Source: Cribrihabitans marinus
GTDB taxonomy: Bacteria > Pseudomonadota > Alphaproteobacteria > Rhodobacterales > Rhodobacteraceae
NCBI RefSeq assembly: GCF_900109035.1
Contig: NZ_FNYD01000002.1
Span: 248,001 to 312,000, forward strand
Reading direction: 5' to 3'
Length of the DNA stretch: 64,000 bases
Below are positions 46,153 through 56,121 of the stretch, piece by piece. The notes under the pieces are model-generated. The model saw only the letters and a list, made by a program, of their open reading frames with translations, was not told the DNA's origin and ran no database searches. The position numbers were made by a program, and so were the translations under genes. Numbering within the stretch: the stretch's first letter is position 1; the number at the start of each line of letters is the position of its first letter.

Positions 46153-47037
46153 TCATGCCGCCGCCTTTCGTTGCGCTTCGCCGCCTGTCGTGGCCTGGCC
46201 GTGGCTGAGTTTCTGCATCAGCCGCTCCAGCAGCACTTCGGAGATGCGCGTCAGGCCAAGATAGAAGACCAGCAGCGCCATGAAATACCACATGCGCCAG
46301 TCGCCGTGGGGATAGTCGGTGAAGCGCGGATTTGCCGTCGCGCCCAACTCGCGGGCCCAATAGACGATATCCTCGACCCCCAGCAGGAACAGGAGCGGTG
46401 TGGCCTTGGTCAGCACCATCCACAGGTTGCTGAGGCCCGGCAGGGCATAGACCCACATCTGCGGCACGAGGATCCGCCAGTAGGTCTGCCGGCGGGACAT
46501 GCCATAAGCCTCGGCGGTCTCCAGCTGGGCATGCGGCACGGCACGCATCGCCCCGAACAGGACATTCGCGGCGAATGCGCCGAACACGATGGAAAAGGTC
46601 AGGACCGCCAGAAAGAACCCATAGGTCTCGTGCACCCATTGCGGCGAGTCGCCCAGCGGCAGCTTGGCGGCCTGGCACACGACGAAATCGTTGCCCTGCC
46701 GGATCGGTTCGTCCCAGTCGGGGCACTTGATCTTGTGGCGGACCCATTCGAACGCCTGGTCCAGCGCGATCACGAAGAACAGGAAGAAGGCGATGTCGGG
46801 AACGCCGCGTACGATGGCGACATATCCCTTGCCCAGCCAGCTGATCGGCCAGAAATGAGACCGCGCCGCCGAGGCGCCGATAAATCCGAACAGAAGCGCC
46901 GAAGGCGCGGTGATGGCAAGCAGAAGCAGCACGGTGCCGACCGAGTAGTACAGGTTGGCGTGCTTGCCCGTGGTCAGGTAGCAAGCCAGCCAGCGGAACG
47001 AGCTCAGCGTCTCGGGATCGGTGCAGAAGGAAAAGAT
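46153..47037 (-). CDS. polar amino-acid ABC transporter permease (HisQ-like), apparent ATC start
   Basis: A HisQ/OccQ-type permease with EAA loop AQLETAEAYGMSRRQTYWRILVPQMWV and the GVPDIAFFLFFVIALDQ element. The only usual in-frame start, GTG at 46932, would begin inside the first membrane segment (VLLLLAITAPSALLFG) and give 259 residues. In-frame sequence upstream to 47037 (FCTDPETLSSFRWLACYLTTG) reads like the normal N terminus of this subgroup and has no stop. No ATG, GTG or TTG exists between the binding-protein stop and 46932, but an ATC at 47037 has GAGG six bases before it. I annotate that start (294 residues) as an inference; a sequencing error is the alternative. Confidence 0.8.
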   Translation of the reverse strand: MFSFCTDPETLSSFRWLACYLTTGKHANLYYSVGTVLLLLAITAPSALLFGFIGASAARSHFWPISWLGKGYVAIVRGVPDIAFFLFFVIALDQAFEWVRHKIKCPDWDEPIRQGNDFVVCQAAKLPLGDSPQWVHETYGFFLAVLTFSIVFGAFAANVLFGAMRAVPHAQLETAEAYGMSRRQTYWRILVPQMWVYALPGLSNLWMVLTKATPLLFLLGVEDIVYWARELGATANPRFTDYPHGDWRMWYFMALLVFYLGLTRISEVLLERLMQKLSHGQATTGGEAQRKAAA

Positions 47038-47095
47038 GACAGGCCTCGTGCGGCTGACCGGCGCGCCCGCATCTGGGCGCGCCGGAAGGACCGGA

Positions 47096-47809
47096 TCAGA
47101 AGGTCGAGGAGACCTCCCACTTGGAGATCATCTCGTTCAGGCTGCCGTCGTCCTTCATCGACTGGATCGCGGCGTCGAGCTTTTCGCGCAGTTCGCCATC
47201 CGATTCGCGAACACCCAGACCGACGCCACCGCCCAGCGGCACGTCCTCGCCCACGAAGCGCAGGTCGGCATCCTCTTCGGCGATCGGCGCAAGGAAGGAC
47301 TTGTCGGCCAGCACCGCGTCGGCTTCGCCGTTCTTCACTGCGGCGATGGTTTCCTCGGGCGTGGCGAATTCCACCAGCGTGGCGCCGGACTCCGCGATGT
47401 AACCGGCCTGGATCGTCCCGGTCTGCGCGGCGACTACGCCGCCGGTCACGTCAACGTCATCCGACATGCCCAGATAGGCGGACGGATCCGGCGGCGTGTA
47501 GTTCTGTGTGAAGTCGATGACCTCGTCGCGCTCGTCGGTGATCGACATGCCGGCGATGATCACGTCGTAGTTGCCCGACACCAGGTTGGGAATGATCGAA
47601 TCCCAATCATTGGTCACCCACTCGCAGGTCAATTCGGCCCGCTTGCACAGCTCGTCGCCCAGCTCGCGCTCGAACCCGTCGACCTCGCCGGCGTCGTTGA
47701 TGAAGTTCCACGGCGCATAGGCGCCCTCGGTTCCCAGCCGCACGGTCTGCGCGCTGGCGATGCCCGCGCTGAGCGCCAATGCCGCAGCGGTCAGAATCAG
47801 TCTTTTCAT
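47096..47809 (-). CDS. periplasmic polar amino-acid binding protein
   Basis: A 237-residue family-3 solute-binding protein. The signal peptide MKRLILTAAALALSAGIASA is followed by LGTEGAYAPWNFINDAGEVDGFERELGDELCKRA, the standard ligand-binding start; YDVIIAGMSITDERDEVIDFT is the second hallmark. The Arg in TDERDE should hold the ligand carboxylate, so the ligand is an amino acid or opine-like compound. The start has GGGGAGTAAACAA. It lies between the ATPase and the HisQ-like gene. Confidence 0.93.
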   Translation of the reverse strand: MKRLILTAAALALSAGIASAQTVRLGTEGAYAPWNFINDAGEVDGFERELGDELCKRAELTCEWVTNDWDSIIPNLVSGNYDVIIAGMSITDERDEVIDFTQNYTPPDPSAYLGMSDDVDVTGGVVAAQTGTIQAGYIAESGATLVEFATPEETIAAVKNGEADAVLADKSFLAPIAEEDADLRFVGEDVPLGGGVGLGVRESDGELREKLDAAIQSMKDDGSLNEMISKWEVSSTF

Positions 47810-47840
47810 TTGTTTACTCCCCATTTTTGAGCGTGTTGAA

Positions 47841-48617
47841 TTATGCGGCCTGCGTCGCGGAAAGAAAGCCCCGCAAACGCTCGGATTTCGGGCTGCTGAA
47901 AACCGCGTCGGGCGGGCCTTCCTCTTCGACCATGCCCTGATGCAGGAAAACGACGTGTTTCGAGATGTCGGCGGCCATCTTCATGTCATGCGTCACGATG
48001 ATCATGGTCCGGCCTTCGGCGGCCAGATCCTTGATGACCCGGATCACTTCCTGCTCCAGCTCCGGGTCCAGCGCCGATGTCGGTTCGTCGAACAGAAGCG
48101 CCTCGGGCTCCATGCACAGGCCACGGGCGATGGCGGCGCGCTGTTGCTGACCGCCGCTGAGCTGGGCGGGATAGACATCGCACTTGTCGCCGATGCCGAC
48201 CTTGTCGAGATAGCCGCGCGCGGCCTCCTCGACCTCGGCCCGGTCCCGGCCCAGCACGGTCACCGGCGCCTCCATCACGTTCTGCAGGATGGTCATGTGC
48301 GCCCACAGATTGAATTGCTGGAACACCATGCTGAGATTCGTGCGGATGCGCAGCACCTGCCTGGAATCCGCCGGGTGGCGGTGCGATCCGCTGCCGGTCC
48401 AGTGCACAGGCTCACCCTTGAAGATGATCTCGCCCTGCTGGCTGTCCTCCAGCAGGTTGCAGCAGCGCAGCAGGGTGGACTTGCCCGATCCCGACGATCC
48501 GATGAGCGACACCACGTCGCCGCGATGCGCGGTGATGTCCACGCCCTTGAGGACTTCGAGCTGTCCAAAGCTCTTGTGCAGGTTCTGGATCTCGATGACG
48601 GGGGCGGTTTCTGTCAC
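47841..48617 (-). CDS. polar amino-acid ABC transporter ATPase (HisP-like)
   Basis: A 258-residue ABC ATPase. Walker A is GSSGSGKST, the signature LSGGQQQR, Walker B LLFDEPTSALD, and the switch His is in IIVTHDMKM. It pairs with the adjacent permeases to power uptake. It is the first gene of the operon. The start codon is GTG. An inverted repeat (CTAGT-N5-ACTAG) lies in its leader. Confidence 0.95.
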   Translation of the reverse strand: MTETAPVIEIQNLHKSFGQLEVLKGVDITAHRGDVVSLIGSSGSGKSTLLRCCNLLEDSQQGEIIFKGEPVHWTGSGSHRHPADSRQVLRIRTNLSMVFQQFNLWAHMTILQNVMEAPVTVLGRDRAEVEEAARGYLDKVGIGDKCDVYPAQLSGGQQQRAAIARGLCMEPEALLFDEPTSALDPELEQEVIRVIKDLAAEGRTMIIVTHDMKMAADISKHVVFLHQGMVEEEGPPDAVFSSPKSERLRGFLSATQAA

Positions 48618-48642
48618 TTCTGGGTCCGTGCTGGTTCGATCG

Positions 48643-48657
48643 CTAGTGCGTTACTAG
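48643..48657. promoter_or_regulatory. inverted repeat in the ABC operon leader
   Basis: CTAGT-GCGTT-ACTAG is a perfect 5-bp inverted repeat with a 5-nt spacer, 26-40 bp before the ATPase GTG. It may be an operator of the transporter operon. Confidence 0.35.
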
Positions 48658-48722
48658 GTCGCAAAATTCTGCGCAATGCAACGTGCAAAACGGAGAATTC
48701 TAGCCGCAAACCGCCGAAATGC

Positions 48723-49478
48723 CTAAGGTTGACCCAGCGTTTCGGACGGTGATGGCGGCGTCGGTACGGCCAAATATCTCTCCGCAGGCAAGTCGACCAG
48801 ACCGGTCAGGTGCAATTGCGCGCGGTCGGCACCCGACAGGTCCGAGATCGCGGCGCGGATCGCCGCGGCGATCGGAGCGGGTTCGCGATGCGCCGCGGTG
48901 ATATAGGGCAGCGTCGGGGTCGGCACCGTGCGCTCGACCTCGCGCAGTTGGCGGGCGGCGGTGTCCCCGGTTTCCTGCAGCAGTTCCCAGGTCAGCGCAT
49001 CCAGCCCAGCAAGATCGGCCCGGCCTTCTGCCACGGCGCGGGCGGATTCCGCATGCGCCCCGGTCTGCACCAGCGCCGCGGGGCGCAGCCCTGCACTTGC
49101 GAAATGCATCATCGGCGCGGCCCAGCCCGATTGCGACAGGGCCTCGTTGAAGGCGAATGTGCCGGTCAGTAATGCTTGTAGCGACCGGTAATCGTCCGCC
49201 CGGGCGACCAGAACCGAGCAGTAGTGCCCCGGTGGGCAGCCGGGCAGCGCGGGATCCGGCGTGCCGACAAGCGCCACCTTGCCATGCAGCCGGGCGCGAT
49301 AGGGAAACCCGCAGGTCTGCGCCAGCAGCAGGTCGGGGTGTGTCCAGACTTCCCACGGATCGGCGTCCCGCGTCAGTCGGGCCGGGCCCTCGCCCAGGTG
49401 ATGCCGGATGGCCGCCCAGTAGCGGTCAATGGCCGGGCTCAGTGCCGGCAGATCATACATGGCGAGGCTGGCGATCAC
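48723..49478 (-). CDS. PhnD/transferrin-like periplasmic-binding fold protein without signal peptide
   Basis: A 251-residue protein of the phosphate/phosphonate-binding (PhnD-like) type II periplasmic fold. IASLAMYDLPALSPAIDRYWAAI, HPDLLLAQTCGFPYRARLHG and PGHYCSVLVARADD are its family elements. The GTG start at 49478 gives this conserved N terminus; an ATG at 49553 would overlap the upstream gene by 44 bp. No signal peptide is present in either case, so it may act in the cytoplasm. No permease is adjacent. Function unknown. Confidence 0.72.
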   Translation of the reverse strand: MIASLAMYDLPALSPAIDRYWAAIRHHLGEGPARLTRDADPWEVWTHPDLLLAQTCGFPYRARLHGKVALVGTPDPALPGCPPGHYCSVLVARADDYRSLQALLTGTFAFNEALSQSGWAAPMMHFASAGLRPAALVQTGAHAESARAVAEGRADLAGLDALTWELLQETGDTAARQLREVERTVPTPTLPYITAAHREPAPIAAAIRAAISDLSGADRAQLHLTGLVDLPAERYLAVPTPPSPSETLGQP

Positions 49479-49509
49479 CGGAGCGGCCCCGCGCGGTGCA
49501 GGCGGCGTC

Positions 49510-49947
49510 TCAATTCCTGGCCGCGGCCTGACGGGCGCGGGCCGAATCGACATCGCTGACGCCCAGCAGGCTGGCTACCAGCCGCAGAAGGGCATCCTCC
49601 TCGGCATCCCGGCTGCCATCGGCCAGTGCGACCGACCAGGCCGCCTCGACCACGGCGCGGCGGTCCTCGTAGGGAACCGCGTCCTTGATCGCGCGGGTGA
49701 ACCGCACGGTGTCGGGCGCCTCGGCCTCCAGCGCCTCGCCCTCGCCGCGCAGGGCCGCGGCCTCGAAGGGGCTGAGGCCATAGCGGGTGGCGCAGATCCG
49801 GTCGATCCGCTCGCGCTCGGACATCGCATAGTCGTTGTCGGACCGGGCGATGCGCACCAGCAGCGCGGTCAACGCCAGCCGCGCGTCCCCGTCATCCAGG
49901 GGGGCGGGCTGCGGTTCGGTGAGGCGGTTCAGGAAATCTCGGAACAT
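49510..49947 (-). CDS. TerB-domain protein, copy 1
   Basis: A 145-residue all-helical TerB (tellurite-resistance B-like) protein. LALTALLVRIARSDNDYAMSERERIDRI and AAWSVALADGSRDAEEDALLRLVASLLGVS are the two repeated acidic helical units that bind divalent metal in TerB. There are no other ter genes, so the name reflects fold, not tellurite resistance. It lies 17 bp after copy 2 on the same strand. Confidence 0.82.
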   Translation of the reverse strand: MFRDFLNRLTEPQPAPLDDGDARLALTALLVRIARSDNDYAMSERERIDRICATRYGLSPFEAAALRGEGEALEAEAPDTVRFTRAIKDAVPYEDRRAVVEAAWSVALADGSRDAEEDALLRLVASLLGVSDVDSARARQAAARN

Positions 49948-49964
49948 GGGGTTTTCTAGGGTGT

Positions 49965-50408
49965 TCAGGCCAGGCGTTCCAGCACGCGCTTGCGCGCGTT
50001 CTGGCTGTCGTTGAAACTCAGACCCATGGCGATGCGGGCCTCCTCGACGATCTTGATCTCGCCCTCGGCCTGCTCTCCATCGGCCAGCACCACCTCCCAC
50101 AGCGCCTCCAGCGCGGCCAGCCGTTCCTCCAGCCCGGTGGTCTCGCGGATCAGCTTGCCGAAAGTATCGGTCTCGGGGGCGGCCGTGTGCAGCTTCTCGC
50201 AGGTCGCGCGCACCTTGGCGGCCTCGATCGCGTTGTGCTGATAGAGCCGTGCCAGGATGCGGTCGATCAGGCTTATCTCCTCCAGCTTGTAGTCGCGGTC
50301 CGACTGCGCCACCCGCACCAGAAGCGCCCCCAGCGCCAGTTCGGCGTCCGGATCGGGCAGTTGCGTCGGGGTCTCGGGCCGAAAGGCTTGGAAGAACTTC
50401 TTGAGCAT
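49965..50408 (-). CDS. TerB-domain protein, copy 2
   Basis: A 147-residue TerB-domain protein clearly paralogous to the next gene. LALGALLVRVAQSDRDYKLEEISLIDRIL and LEALWEVVLADGEQAEGEIKIVEEARIAMGLS match copy 1 element for element. The N terminus MLKKFFQAF is amphipathic and might touch the membrane. The pair probably forms a heteromer. It is upstream of copy 1 and 91 bp downstream of pyrG. Confidence 0.82.
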   Translation of the reverse strand: MLKKFFQAFRPETPTQLPDPDAELALGALLVRVAQSDRDYKLEEISLIDRILARLYQHNAIEAAKVRATCEKLHTAAPETDTFGKLIRETTGLEERLAALEALWEVVLADGEQAEGEIKIVEEARIAMGLSFNDSQNARKRVLERLA

Positions 50409-50499
50409 GGAGCAGAAATTATCCGATTACCCGCAGCGCGCCAAGCCAAGAAGATGGCCACCGGCCAGCTTGCGCCGCCGCCGTGTTAGCGGGCCACGG

Positions 50500-52143
50500 T
50501 CAGACCAGCCGCGACGTCTCCTTCGCGGCCCGCACGAAATCCGCGAACAGCGGATGCGGCTCGAACGGTTTGGATTTCAATTCGGGGTGGAACTGCACGC
50601 CGATGAACCAGGGGTGGTCGGTCCATTCCACGATTTCCGGCAGCCGACCGTCGGGCGACATGCCGGAAAAGCACAGCCCGGCCTTTTCCAGCTTGTCGCG
50701 ATACTTGATGTCGACCTCGTAGCGGTGGCGGTGGCGCTCCTCGATGGCCGTTGCGCCATAGACCTCGGCCACTTTCGAGCCATCGGTCAGCACCGCGTCA
50801 TAGGCGCCCAGGCGCATGGTGCCGCCCTTGTCGTCATCGACCTTGCGTTCGACCCGGTGGCTGCCCTGCACCCATTCCTTGAGGTGATAGACCACCGGCT
50901 CGAACCGCTTGCGCCCGGCCTCGTGGTCGAATTCCTCGGATCCCGCCTGCGCGATGCCGGCGACGTTGCGGGCGGCCTCGATGACCGCCATCTGCATGCC
51001 CAGGCAGATGCCGAGGTAAGGCACCTTGTGCTCGCGGGCGTATTGCGCCGCCTTGATCTTGCCCTCGGTGCCGCGCTCGCCGAAGCCGCCGGGCACCAGG
51101 ATGGCGTGGAAGCCCTCGAGATGCGGCGCGGGATCCTCGCTGTCGAAGATTTCGGCGTCGACCCACTCGATCCGGACCTTGACGCGGTTGGCCATCCCGC
51201 CGTGCGTCAGCGCCTCGGCGATGGACTTATAGGCGTCTTCGAGCTGCGTGTACTTGCCGACGATGGCGACCTTCACCTCGCCCTCGGCATTGTGGATGCG
51301 GTCGGACACGTCCTCCCACTTGCTCATCTCGGGCTTGGGCGCCGGGCTGATCTGGAACGCGTCCAGAACCGCCTGGTCCAGCCCCTCGCGGTGATAGGCC
51401 AGCGGCGCGTCGTAGATCGTTCCGAGATCCTGCGCCGCGATCACCGCATCCGGGCGCACGTTGCAGAACAGCGCCAGCTTCTCGCGCTCCTTGGCCGGGA
51501 TCGGCCCTTCGGAGCGGCAGACCAGAATATCCGGCGCCAGCCCGATCGAGCGCAGTTCCTTGACCGAGTGCTGTGTGGGTTTGGTCTTCAACTCGCCGCT
51601 GGCCTTGATGAAGGGCAGGAGGGTGAGATGCATGAAAATGCACTGCCCGCGCGGCTTGTCCTGGCTGAACTGGCGGATCGCCTCGAAGAACGGCAGCCCC
51701 TCGATGTCGCCCACGGTGCCGCCGATCTCGCAGAGCATGAAATCGACCTCGTCCTCACCGATGGCGATGAAATCCTTGATCTCGTTGGTGACGTGGGGGA
51801 TCACCTGGATGGTCTTGCCCAGATAGTCGCCCCGGCGTTCCTTCTCCAGCACGTTGGAATAGATCCGGCCCGAACTGACCGAGTCGGTCTTGCGGGCGGC
51901 GACGCCGGTAAAGCGTTCGTAATGGCCCAGGTCCAGATCGGTTTCGGCGCCGTCATCGGTGACGAAAACCTCGCCATGCTCAAACGGTGACATCGTGCCG
52001 GGATCGACGTTCAGATAGGGGTCGAGCTTGCGCAGCCGTACCGAAAATCCGCGCGCCTGCAGCAGCGCCCCGAGGGCCGCCGAGGCCAGCCCCTTGCCGA
52101 GGGAAGAAACCACGCCGCCGGTGATGAAGATGAATCGCGCCAT
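50500..52143 (-). CDS. pyrG: CTP synthase
   Basis: A 547-residue CTP synthase converting UTP to CTP with ATP and glutamine. The synthetase domain starts [19 protein letters not shown] (P-loop) and includes [17 protein letters not shown]. The C-terminal glutaminase has Cys in [18 protein letters not shown] and His-x-Glu in [10 protein letters not shown]. Length is standard. The start at 52143 is the conserved [10 protein letters not shown]. Confidence 0.97.
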   Translation of the reverse strand: MARFIFITGGVVSSLGKGLASAALGALLQARGFSVRLRKLDPYLNVDPGTMSPFEHGEVFVTDDGAETDLDLGHYERFTGVAARKTDSVSSGRIYSNVLEKERRGDYLGKTIQVIPHVTNEIKDFIAIGEDEVDFMLCEIGGTVGDIEGLPFFEAIRQFSQDKPRGQCIFMHLTLLPFIKASGELKTKPTQHSVKELRSIGLAPDILVCRSEGPIPAKEREKLALFCNVRPDAVIAAQDLGTIYDAPLAYHREGLDQAVLDAFQISPAPKPEMSKWEDVSDRIHNAEGEVKVAIVGKYTQLEDAYKSIAEALTHGGMANRVKVRIEWVDAEIFDSEDPAPHLEGFHAILVPGGFGERGTEGKIKAAQYAREHKVPYLGICLGMQMAVIEAARNVAGIAQAGSEEFDHEAGRKRFEPVVYHLKEWVQGSHRVERKVDDDKGGTMRLGAYDAVLTDGSKVAEVYGATAIEERHRHRYEVDIKYRDKLEKAGLCFSGMSPDGRLPEIVEWTDHPWFIGVQFHPELKSKPFEPHPLFADFVRAAKETSRLV

Positions 52144-52305
52144 GTCTGTTCGGCTGCCCCCCGTGAGTGGTCTGAATCTGTTGCCCGGCGGTTCCCAAAA
52201 AACCGCAGCATCACGGGACTCCATTGTTAGGGGATTCGCACCCCATGCGCAAGGGAACCGCAAGATGCTGTTGCGGCCCGTGGCAGGTATTCAAGGTATT
52301 GTGGG

Positions 52306-52662
52306 TTAGTCGGCCCGCGGCACCAGCGGCCCGGTGTCCCCTTCGGCCGGGGGCAACAGGTCGTCGCCCGCAGGCACGGCCGGCGCATCGTCTTCCTGCT
52401 GCGCAGGCACGCCCAACCGGTCGATAACCGAGGTTCCCGAGGCCTTTTGCGCCGCGATGATGGTCAGCGTGATCGAGGTCACGATGAAGGCCGCCGCCAG
52501 GATCCAGGTCAGCTTGCCCAGAGCCGTGGCCGCAGCCCGGCCGCTGATCGCCCCGCCGCCGCCGCCCATGCCCAGACCGCCACCTTCGGACCGCTGCAGC
52601 AACACAACGGCGATCAGCCCGAGGGCCAGCAGAAGGTGGATGATGAGGACTACGTTTTCCAT
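52306..52662 (-). CDS. secG: preprotein translocase subunit SecG
   Basis: A 118-residue SecG that supports SecYE-mediated export. There are two hydrophobic segments (residues about 3-21 and 53-72), with the conserved [17 protein letters not shown] loop between them. The C-terminal tail (Asp/Pro/Ala-rich) is long and acidic, as in other alphaproteobacteria. It is upstream of pyrG on the same strand, a common alphaproteobacterial order. Confidence 0.95.
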   Translation of the reverse strand: MENVVLIIHLLLALGLIAVVLLQRSEGGGLGMGGGGGAISGRAAATALGKLTWILAAAFIVTSITLTIIAAQKASGTSVIDRLGVPAQQEDDAPAVPAGDDLLPPAEGDTGPLVPRAD

Positions 52663-52813
52663 CGTGGATCCTTGCGGGGCTAGGCGTGTATCCGGGCGGT
52701 ATGTAGGGAAGTTTGGGGTGAGGGGCAAGGGAGGAGTTGGCCGCATTCCGCAGGGGCGCCTGAGGCGACAAAGGCACTGGACAGCGCCCCGCCTGCCGCC
52801 GCAATCTGGGCCC

Positions 52814-53434
52814 ATGCCGCATGACGATCCGGATCACCCTCACAGCGTGCTGCCGCCCGAACCCGCGCTTCGGGTCAAGGCGCTCGAAACGGTGCTTGCC
52901 CGCCGGGGTCTGGTGGATCCGGCGGCGCTGGACGAGATCATCGACACCTATCAGAACCGGATCGGCCCGCAGATCGGCGCAAGCGTCGTGGCGCGCGCCT
53001 GGTGCGAGCCCGACTTCAAGGCCGCGCTGTTGGCCGACGCCACGCCGGTTCTGGCCGAGATGGGGCATTATGGCCGTCAGGGGGAACATGTGGTGGTCGT
53101 CGAGAACACGCCCGATCGGCACAACATGGTCGTCTGCACCCTGTGCAGCTGCTACCCGTGGCCGCTTCTGGGCATCCCGCCGGGGTGGTACAAATCCGAC
53201 GCCTACCGCGCCCGCGCAGTGCGCGAGCCGCGCCGGGTTCTGGCCGATTTCGGCGTCGCCTTGCCCAAGGGCACATCGATCCGCGTGTGGGATTCCACCG
53301 CCGAGGTCCGGTATCTGGTGCTGCCCATGCGCCCGCCGGGGTCCGACGGGCTGGACGCCGGGGCGCTGGCCGCCCTCGTAACCCGCGACAGCATGATCGG
53401 TACCGGCCTGCCGTCCGCGCCCGAGGCCACATGA
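52814..53434 (+). CDS. nthA: nitrile hydratase subunit alpha, cobalt type
   Basis: A 206-residue alpha subunit of nitrile hydratase, which hydrates nitriles to amides. The metal-binding claw C-T-L-C-S-C is complete (Cys108, Cys111, Cys113; [15 protein letters not shown]). Thr at the second position is typical of cobalt enzymes, Ser of iron enzymes. [23 protein letters not shown] and [18 protein letters not shown] are family elements. Its stop overlaps the beta start (ATGA). The upstream gap to divergent secG is 151 bp. Confidence 0.95.
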   Translation: MPHDDPDHPHSVLPPEPALRVKALETVLARRGLVDPAALDEIIDTYQNRIGPQIGASVVARAWCEPDFKAALLADATPVLAEMGHYGRQGEHVVVVENTPDRHNMVVCTLCSCYPWPLLGIPPGWYKSDAYRARAVREPRRVLADFGVALPKGTSIRVWDSTAEVRYLVLPMRPPGSDGLDAGALAALVTRDSMIGTGLPSAPEAT

Positions 53435-54108
53435 CGCGCGTGCACGACATGGGCGGCCGGTTCGGGGACGGCCCGGTGATCCCCGAAGGCGAGGGCGCGC
53501 CGGTCTTCGCCGAGGACTGGCACGCGCGCGCCCTGGCCGTCACACTGGCCGCCGGTGCGTTGGGGCAATGGAACATCGACATGTCCCGCCACGCGCGGGA
53601 AACTCTGTCGCCCGGCGACTATGCGCGGTTTTCCTATTATGAGAAATGGATCTCGGCCCTGGCGGATCTGCTGGTGCGGCAGGGAGTCCTGACCCTGGAC
53701 GAGTTGCGCGGAGGCGATGCCTCCGATCCGCATCCGCTGGCGGACCGGCGGCTGGGCGCCGAAGCCGTGGCCCGGGTGCTGGCCTCGGGCGGACCGGCCG
53801 ACCGCCCCGCAGACGCTCCGCCCGCATTCGCGCCGGGGCAGACGGTGCGCACGGTGCGGCCGGCGGGGAACCGGATGGTCGATGGCGGTCACACCCGCCT
53901 GCCGTCCTATGCCGGCGGCGCGCGGGGTCGGATCCTGCGCGTACACGGCCATCACGTCCTGCCCGACAGCAACGCGCACGGGCTGGGCGAGGCGCCACAG
54001 CCTCTCTATGCCGTGGTGTTCGCCGCCTCCGAGCTCTGGGCCATGCCCGAACACCCGGACGACGAGGTGGTTCTGGACCTCTGGCAAAGCTATCTGGAGC
54101 CGGAATGA
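53431..54108 (+). CDS. nthB: nitrile hydratase subunit beta
   Basis: A 225-residue beta subunit. The N terminus [23 protein letters not shown] and [14 protein letters not shown] are hallmarks. The C-terminal SH3-like barrel contains [30 protein letters not shown] and [10 protein letters not shown]. It partners the alpha subunit. It overlaps both neighbours by 4 bp, so the three proteins are translated in a coupled way. Confidence 0.95.
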   Translation: MTRVHDMGGRFGDGPVIPEGEGAPVFAEDWHARALAVTLAAGALGQWNIDMSRHARETLSPGDYARFSYYEKWISALADLLVRQGVLTLDELRGGDASDPHPLADRRLGAEAVARVLASGGPADRPADAPPAFAPGQTVRTVRPAGNRMVDGGHTRLPSYAGGARGRILRVHGHHVLPDSNAHGLGEAPQPLYAVVFAASELWAMPEHPDDEVVLDLWQSYLEPE

Positions 54109-54440
54109 CCAGCGCCCCCGATCCGGTCTTCGAACAGCCGTGGCACGCGCAGGTCTTTGCGATGACCGTGCATCTGAACGAGACCGGGCTGTTCACCTGG
54201 CCCGAGTGGACGGTGCGGTTCTCGGCAGTGTTGCAACGCCACGGGCTGGCCCGTGACCTGGACGGCGGCGACGACTACTTCTTGGCCTGGCTCGATACGC
54301 TCGAATCCCTGTTGAGTGACACGGCCGGCACCGAACCGGGCGAAATCGACGCGCTGCGCGATGCCTGGCGGCGCGCCTATCTGGACACGCCGCACGGAAC
54401 GCCCGTGCGCCTGCCGCAGCGCGACCCGTCCGGACCGTGA
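54105..54440 (+). CDS. nitrile hydratase accessory/activator protein
   Basis: A 111-residue protein similar to the N-terminal half of the beta subunit (FEQPWHAQVFAMTVHLNETGLFTWPEW, YFLAWLDTLESLL, and RRAYLDTPHGTPVRL). Such proteins (P14K, NhlE-like) deliver cobalt by subunit swapping with the beta subunit. This fits the cobalt-type alpha subunit. No amidase or nitrile-uptake gene follows; purA is next after 108 bp. Confidence 0.9.
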   Translation: MTSAPDPVFEQPWHAQVFAMTVHLNETGLFTWPEWTVRFSAVLQRHGLARDLDGGDDYFLAWLDTLESLLSDTAGTEPGEIDALRDAWRRAYLDTPHGTPVRLPQRDPSGP

Positions 54441-54548
54441 CCGCCTGCGCCGCGCGGTCGCGCGGCCTGCGTCGAATTTGCGGTTTTCCTGCGCCGAGGG
54501 CGCCGTTATACCGGCGCGGGTTTCACCTGACGCAATAAAGGACCGAAC

Positions 54549-55843
<1,295 letters not shown>

Positions 55844-55844
<1 letters not shown>

Positions 55845-56077
55845 TGGCTAGACCGCGACTCAGCTACAAGGCGCGTCGGCGCTGGACGCTGGTGATCCTG
55901 CTGATCGGGATGCCGGCCTATATCGTCGCGGTGGTCACCGTGCTGAACTGGCTTGACCGGCCGCCGCTCTGGCTTGAATTCCTGGTCTATGTGGCGCTGG
56001 GCCTGCTTTGGATCCTGCCGTTCAAGTACGTGTTCCGCGGGGTCGGGCAGGCCGATCCCGACGCCGACCGCGACTGA
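55844..56077 (+). CDS. DUF2842 small membrane protein
   Basis: A 77-residue protein with two hydrophobic segments (residues about 15-35 and 42-62), a basic N terminus (ARPRLSYKARRRW) and a C-terminal LPFKYVFRGVGQADPDA. This matches DUF2842, an alphaproteobacterial inner-membrane family of unknown role. Its ATG overlaps the purA stop. A perfect 20-bp hairpin follows. Confidence 0.85.
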
Positions 56078-56079
56078 CT

Positions 56080-56099
56080 CCGCGGGCAATTGCCCGCGG
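56080..56099. terminator. perfect palindromic hairpin between convergent genes
   Basis: CCGCGGGC-AATT-GCCCGCGG is a complete palindrome just past the DUF2842 stop and just before the stop of the convergent GNAT gene. It probably acts for both strands; neither side has a T-run. Confidence 0.55.
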
Positions 56100-56121
56100 C
56101 TTCCTGGCGAGCCGCCGGACG

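Noticed and set aside
49510-50408. Tellurite-resistance operon.
   Set aside because: Only TerB-fold proteins are present; no terC, terD, terE or tehA/B gene is adjacent.
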